The position numbers and the translations under genes were made by a program. Positions 31,058 through 33,620 of a stretch of DNA of 33,620 nt are shown here, piece after piece. The stretch's first letter is position 1, and each line of letters opens with the position of its first letter. Source of the DNA: Clostridia bacterium (lineage in GTDB: Bacteria > Bacillota > Clostridia > Oscillospirales > Acutalibacteraceae); contig JAUMXZ010000007.1 of the NCBI GenBank assembly GCA_030528905.1, positions 1 through 33,620 of the forward strand, in the 5' to 3' direction. The notes under the pieces are model-generated. The model did not search any database. It saw only the letters and a program-made list of their open reading frames with translations, and was not told the origin of the DNA.

Positions 31058-32317
31058 TTGTCGAAGTTCATAATTGACGGTGGAAAAAAGTTATACGGGG
31101 ATGTCAATATACACGGGGCAAAGAACAGTGCCTTGCCTATTTTAGCTGCGACAGTTTTGTGTCAGGGAAAAAGCGTGATACATAACTGTCCTGATTTATC
31201 AGATGTAAAGGTGAGTCTTAAAATACTGAAAAATTTGGGCTGTAAAGCAAAATATTATGATTCTTCAGTTTTTGTTGATTCAGAAAGTATAAGTAACTTT
31301 TGCATAGAAAAAGAACTTATGAGCCGGATGCGTTCATCGATTATTTTTTTAAGCGTAATGCTTGCAAAATTAAAAAAAGCTAATGTATATTTGCCGGGAG
31401 GCTGTGAATTAGGAGCAAGGCCTATTGATTTACATATAAAGGGCTTAGAAAAGATGGGAGCCGTAATTTTAAAGGACAAAGACTGTCTGTTGTGTTCATT
31501 ACCCAAAGGGCATTTTAACGGAGCAAAGATATCGTTGTCTTTCCCAAGCGTAGGCGCAACGGAGAATATAATTTTAGCAGCAGCTACGGCAAAAGGCAGA
31601 ACAGTTATAGAAAATGCAGCAAGAGAGCCGGAGATTTGTGATTTAGCAGCATTTCTTAATAAATGCGGAGCAAAGATTAAGAATGCAGGAAAGCCGATTA
31701 TAACAATAGATGGCGTAGAAAGGCTTTTTGCAGCAGAATACAGTGTTATTCCGGACAGAATAGAGGCTGTAAGCTTTATGGCTTTCACAGCATTAAATCA
31801 GGGTAAGGTAACGATAAAAAATATAAATGTATCACATTTAGCACCGGTCATAGAATTACTGAAAGAATCAGGGTGCAGGATTAAAATTTATAAGAATATT
31901 TTAAGTGTCGAGTCAAATGACAGACTAAAGGCTGTTAAAGAAATAATAACTATGCCGTATCCGGGTTTCCCAACAGATGCTCAGGCACCGGTTATGGCGA
32001 TGCTGACAATGGCAAAGGGAAAGAGTAAATTTATTGAAAATATTTTCAAGAGCCGATATAAGCATATAAAAGAGCTTGAGAAAATGGGTGCAAAGATAGC
32101 TGTAAAAGGTAAAACAGCTGTTGTTGACGGAATATGCAAACTGTCTGCGGCAAATTTAAAATGCACCGATTTACGAGGCGGAGCGGCTGTTGTAACAGCT
32201 GCTTTGGCAGGAGAGGGAAGAAGTACTGTATCAGATATATACCATATAGAACGAGGCTATGAGAATATAGATCTGAAATTGGTGAGTTTGGGAGCTAAAA
32301 TAAAAAGGATTGATTAA
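31058..32317 (+). CDS. murA: UDP-N-acetylglucosamine 1-carboxyvinyltransferase MurA
   Basis: A 419-residue enzyme for the first committed step of peptidoglycan synthesis, the cytoplasmic transfer of enolpyruvate to UDP-GlcNAc. The start has the conserved HGAKNSALPILAA (Lys and Asn of the active site); the mobile loop PGGCELGARPIDLHIKG carries the catalytic cysteine that fosfomycin alkylates. PGFPTDAQAPVMA and DLRGGAAVVTAALAG are also typical. The start is TTG 31058, seven bases after AAAGGGTG. The Cys rather than Asp at the loop predicts fosfomycin sensitivity of the enzyme itself. Followed directly by ftsQ/divIB. Confidence 0.96.
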   Translation: MSKFIIDGGKKLYGDVNIHGAKNSALPILAATVLCQGKSVIHNCPDLSDVKVSLKILKNLGCKAKYYDSSVFVDSESISNFCIEKELMSRMRSSIIFLSVMLAKLKKANVYLPGGCELGARPIDLHIKGLEKMGAVILKDKDCLLCSLPKGHFNGAKISLSFPSVGATENIILAAATAKGRTVIENAAREPEICDLAAFLNKCGAKIKNAGKPIITIDGVERLFAAEYSVIPDRIEAVSFMAFTALNQGKVTIKNINVSHLAPVIELLKESGCRIKIYKNILSVESNDRLKAVKEIITMPYPGFPTDAQAPVMAMLTMAKGKSKFIENIFKSRYKHIKELEKMGAKIAVKGKTAVVDGICKLSAANLKCTDLRGGAAVVTAALAGEGRSTVSDIYHIERGYENIDLKLVSLGAKIKRID

Positions 32318-32320
32318 AAT

Positions 32321-33343
32321 ATGTCTTTAAAAAAGAAAACTAAACAAGGCACAAAATCAAAAATGACATCAGTTATGAAAAAGAGTACTGATAAAAAAAG
32401 AGAAAAAAAGAAGAAAAAACCAAAATCAAATAAAATAATCAATAAAAAAGAAACACAAAGAATAAAAGGGATAAAAACAGACAAAAAAACAGTAAGAAAG
32501 AAATATAAAAACGCAAACAGAAGAAAAAGCAGTGAAAATGAGAATAGTGCAAAGAAATTTAAAATAAAGTCTAAAAACAGACTAAAAGCAAGAATCAGCA
32601 AAACACAGAGAAAAATAAGTCTTATTATCATTTATTCTGCAATCATATTGATACTCTTTTCTGCAATAGTCGGACTTGCAAGTATGCTGTTGTTTAAAAT
32701 CAGCAGTATAAATTTAGTCGGGCAATCACAGTACAGCGAAAATGAGCTCAGGGGTGCTATAGGAGTAAAAGAAGGCGACAGTCTTATTTTCTGTGATACA
32801 AATGAGATAAAGAATAATATAGAGAATAAGCTGCCCTATATTGAAGTGCTGCAGATAACAAAAGAATATCCTGAGTCACTTGTAGTGGAAGTAGAGCAGG
32901 CAAAGGTAAAATATAACATAGAATGTGATGATGGATATATATATATAAACGACGAGTTCAGGATTTTAGGTAAAGATGCGAATATAAAAGATGAGGGCAT
33001 AGTATTAAAGGGAGTAGCGCTTAAATCAGATGTGCCGTCAACATACGCTGAATTTACAGATGAAAGCAGTAATGTAATTTTACAGGAGTTTAATTATTAT
33101 CTTAATAAATATGAAGTGGAGAACATAACACAGATAAACTTAACAGATAAATTGAGCTTTGAGGCGGTTTATGATAATAGGATAACAATTAAGTTTGGAT
33201 ACCCTGCAGACCTTGATTACAAAATGAAAATGATACAGGGAGTTTTAAAGTCAGAGTCTGTATCAGGCGATATAAAAGGAGTAATAGATGCTTCTTTAGC
33301 TGTTGAGAAAAACAGAGTATATTTTAGGCCTACATACGGTTAA
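32321..33343 (+). CDS. ftsQ: FtsQ/DivIB cell division protein with very basic N-terminus
   Basis: A 340-residue bitopic protein. The first ~100 residues are a cytoplasmic tail with about 43 Lys or Arg; one membrane helix follows (~101-125). The POTRA domain begins ISSINLVGQSQYSENELRGAIGVKEGDSLIFCDT, then the FtsQ domain with LPYIEVLQITKEYPESLVVEVEQAKVKYNIE and YIYINDEFRILG. FtsQ/DivIB pairs with FtsL and DivIC at the septum. ATG 32321 is three bases after murA; the only ribosome-like site, AAAGGAT, is about eleven bases back. The family fold is clear; the long Lys-rich tail is unusual in size but such tails occur in Gram-positive DivIB. Confidence 0.9.
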   Translation: MSLKKKTKQGTKSKMTSVMKKSTDKKREKKKKKPKSNKIINKKETQRIKGIKTDKKTVRKKYKNANRRKSSENENSAKKFKIKSKNRLKARISKTQRKISLIIIYSAIILILFSAIVGLASMLLFKISSINLVGQSQYSENELRGAIGVKEGDSLIFCDTNEIKNNIENKLPYIEVLQITKEYPESLVVEVEQAKVKYNIECDDGYIYINDEFRILGKDANIKDEGIVLKGVALKSDVPSTYAEFTDESSNVILQEFNYYLNKYEVENITQINLTDKLSFEAVYDNRITIKFGYPADLDYKMKMIQGVLKSESVSGDIKGVIDASLAVEKNRVYFRPTYG

Positions 33344-33366
33344 ACGAAACAAAAAGGATGAAAGAA

Positions 33367-33620
33367 ATGAAAGAGCACAGTATCAGAGCAAAAAAAATAC
33401 TGGCCATAAACGATCTGTCGTGTGCAGGAAGGATTTCGTTGTCGGTAGTAATTCCGATATTATCAGCTATGGGTTATGAAGTATATCCCATACCGACAGC
33501 ACTTCTATCCAACCATATGGCATATAAAGATGTATATTACAGGGATTTATCGGAAAGTATAATGCCTATTGCGAAGAATTGGAAAAGTTTAAATTTAAAG
33601 TTTGATGCTATTTATTGCGG
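33367..33620 (+). CDS. Pyridoxal/pyridoxamine kinase, N-terminal part
   Basis: The gene runs off the right edge; 84 codons are visible. The start ILAINDLSCAGRISLSVVIPILSAMGYEVYPIPTALLSNHM matches the PdxK/PdxY type of vitamin B6 kinase in the ribokinase superfamily, as does the later WKSLNLKFDAIYCG. Such enzymes phosphorylate pyridoxal or pyridoxamine in the salvage route. Two ATGs are possible; ATG 33367 is eight bases after AAAAAGGA, while ATG 33358 overlaps that site. It is 23 bases after ftsQ and may be read from the cluster transcript. Confidence 0.85.
   Translation, partial: MKEHSIRAKKILAINDLSCAGRISLSVVIPILSAMGYEVYPIPTALLSNHMAYKDVYYRDLSESIMPIAKNWKSLNLKFDAIYC

Noticed and set aside
31255-31788. 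Long open frame antisense to murA (177 codons).
   Set aside because: It lies wholly inside murA, has no ribosome site or recognisable domain, and follows from codon bias of the real gene.
1-33620. CRISPR arrays, transposons, prophage genes, tRNA or rRNA genes.
   Set aside because: None was recognised on either strand by reading; a covariance-model scan was not possible here.

Overview
The window looks like part of a chromosome from a low-GC Gram-positive bacterium of the class Clostridia, possibly near the Ruminococcaceae/Oscillospiraceae. The reasons are the A+T-rich sequence with strong ATA/AGA codon use, strong AGGAGG ribosome sites with frequent TTG and GTG starts, sigma-A promoters of the TTGACA-17-TATAAT type, a division cluster with a SpoVD-like PASTA penicillin-binding protein, and XpaC/TelA, ER-type signal peptidase, NrdR and DUF1934-argS genes. 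The placement is an inference from gene content. No rRNA, tRNA, CRISPR array, insertion sequence or prophage gene was seen.

Layout. (1) 1-7471, plus strand: the end of a diacylglycerol-kinase-family gene and its terminator; a typA operon (typA, an unknown membrane protein, nrdR, nnr); a bactoprenol-type glycosyltransferase; and a separately controlled, codon-optimised PnuC-like transporter. (2) 7513-8426: an ER-type signal peptidase with its own promoter, ending at a two-way terminator. (3) 8514-11855, minus strand: a MazF toxin without a visible antitoxin, asnS, and an XRE regulator followed by dCMP deaminase. The regulator has no ATG, GTG or TTG start and appears to begin at ATT. (4) 12033-16420, plus strand: a histidine-phosphatase-fold protein lacking its catalytic histidine, a stand-alone PduL phosphotransacylase, and an XpaC-TelA-LemA-like envelope-stress operon. 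(5) 16499-22256, minus strand: ddl-murI-DUF1934-argS-homocysteine methyltransferase-ruvX, tightly packed. Next to it are an overlooked 40-residue membrane protein on the plus strand and, on the minus strand, a DhaM-like phosphocarrier and a DUF212/YuiD membrane protein. (6) 23599-33343, plus strand: a division and cell-wall cluster (rsmH, ftsL-like, PASTA PBP, mraY, ftsW, murG, murA, ftsQ/divIB), followed by the start of a pyridoxal kinase gene.

How the genes fit together. The dominant theme is peptidoglycan synthesis and division. MurI and Ddl (D-Glu and D-Ala-D-Ala supply) lie on one side of a divergent region; MraY, MurG, MurA, FtsW, PBP, FtsL and FtsQ lie on the other. MurC, MurD, MurE and MurF are absent from the window and must be elsewhere. 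The rest is housekeeping (translation, nucleotide metabolism, NAD(P)HX repair, Holliday junction processing).

No clearly new multi-gene system was found. The observations most worth follow-up are the ATT-started regulator, the histidine phosphatase with an RSG in place of RHG, the methyltransferase with a shrunken pterin-like tail, the operator-like palindrome on the -35 box of the PnuC-like gene, and a perfect 15-bp hairpin between ftsL and the PBP gene.
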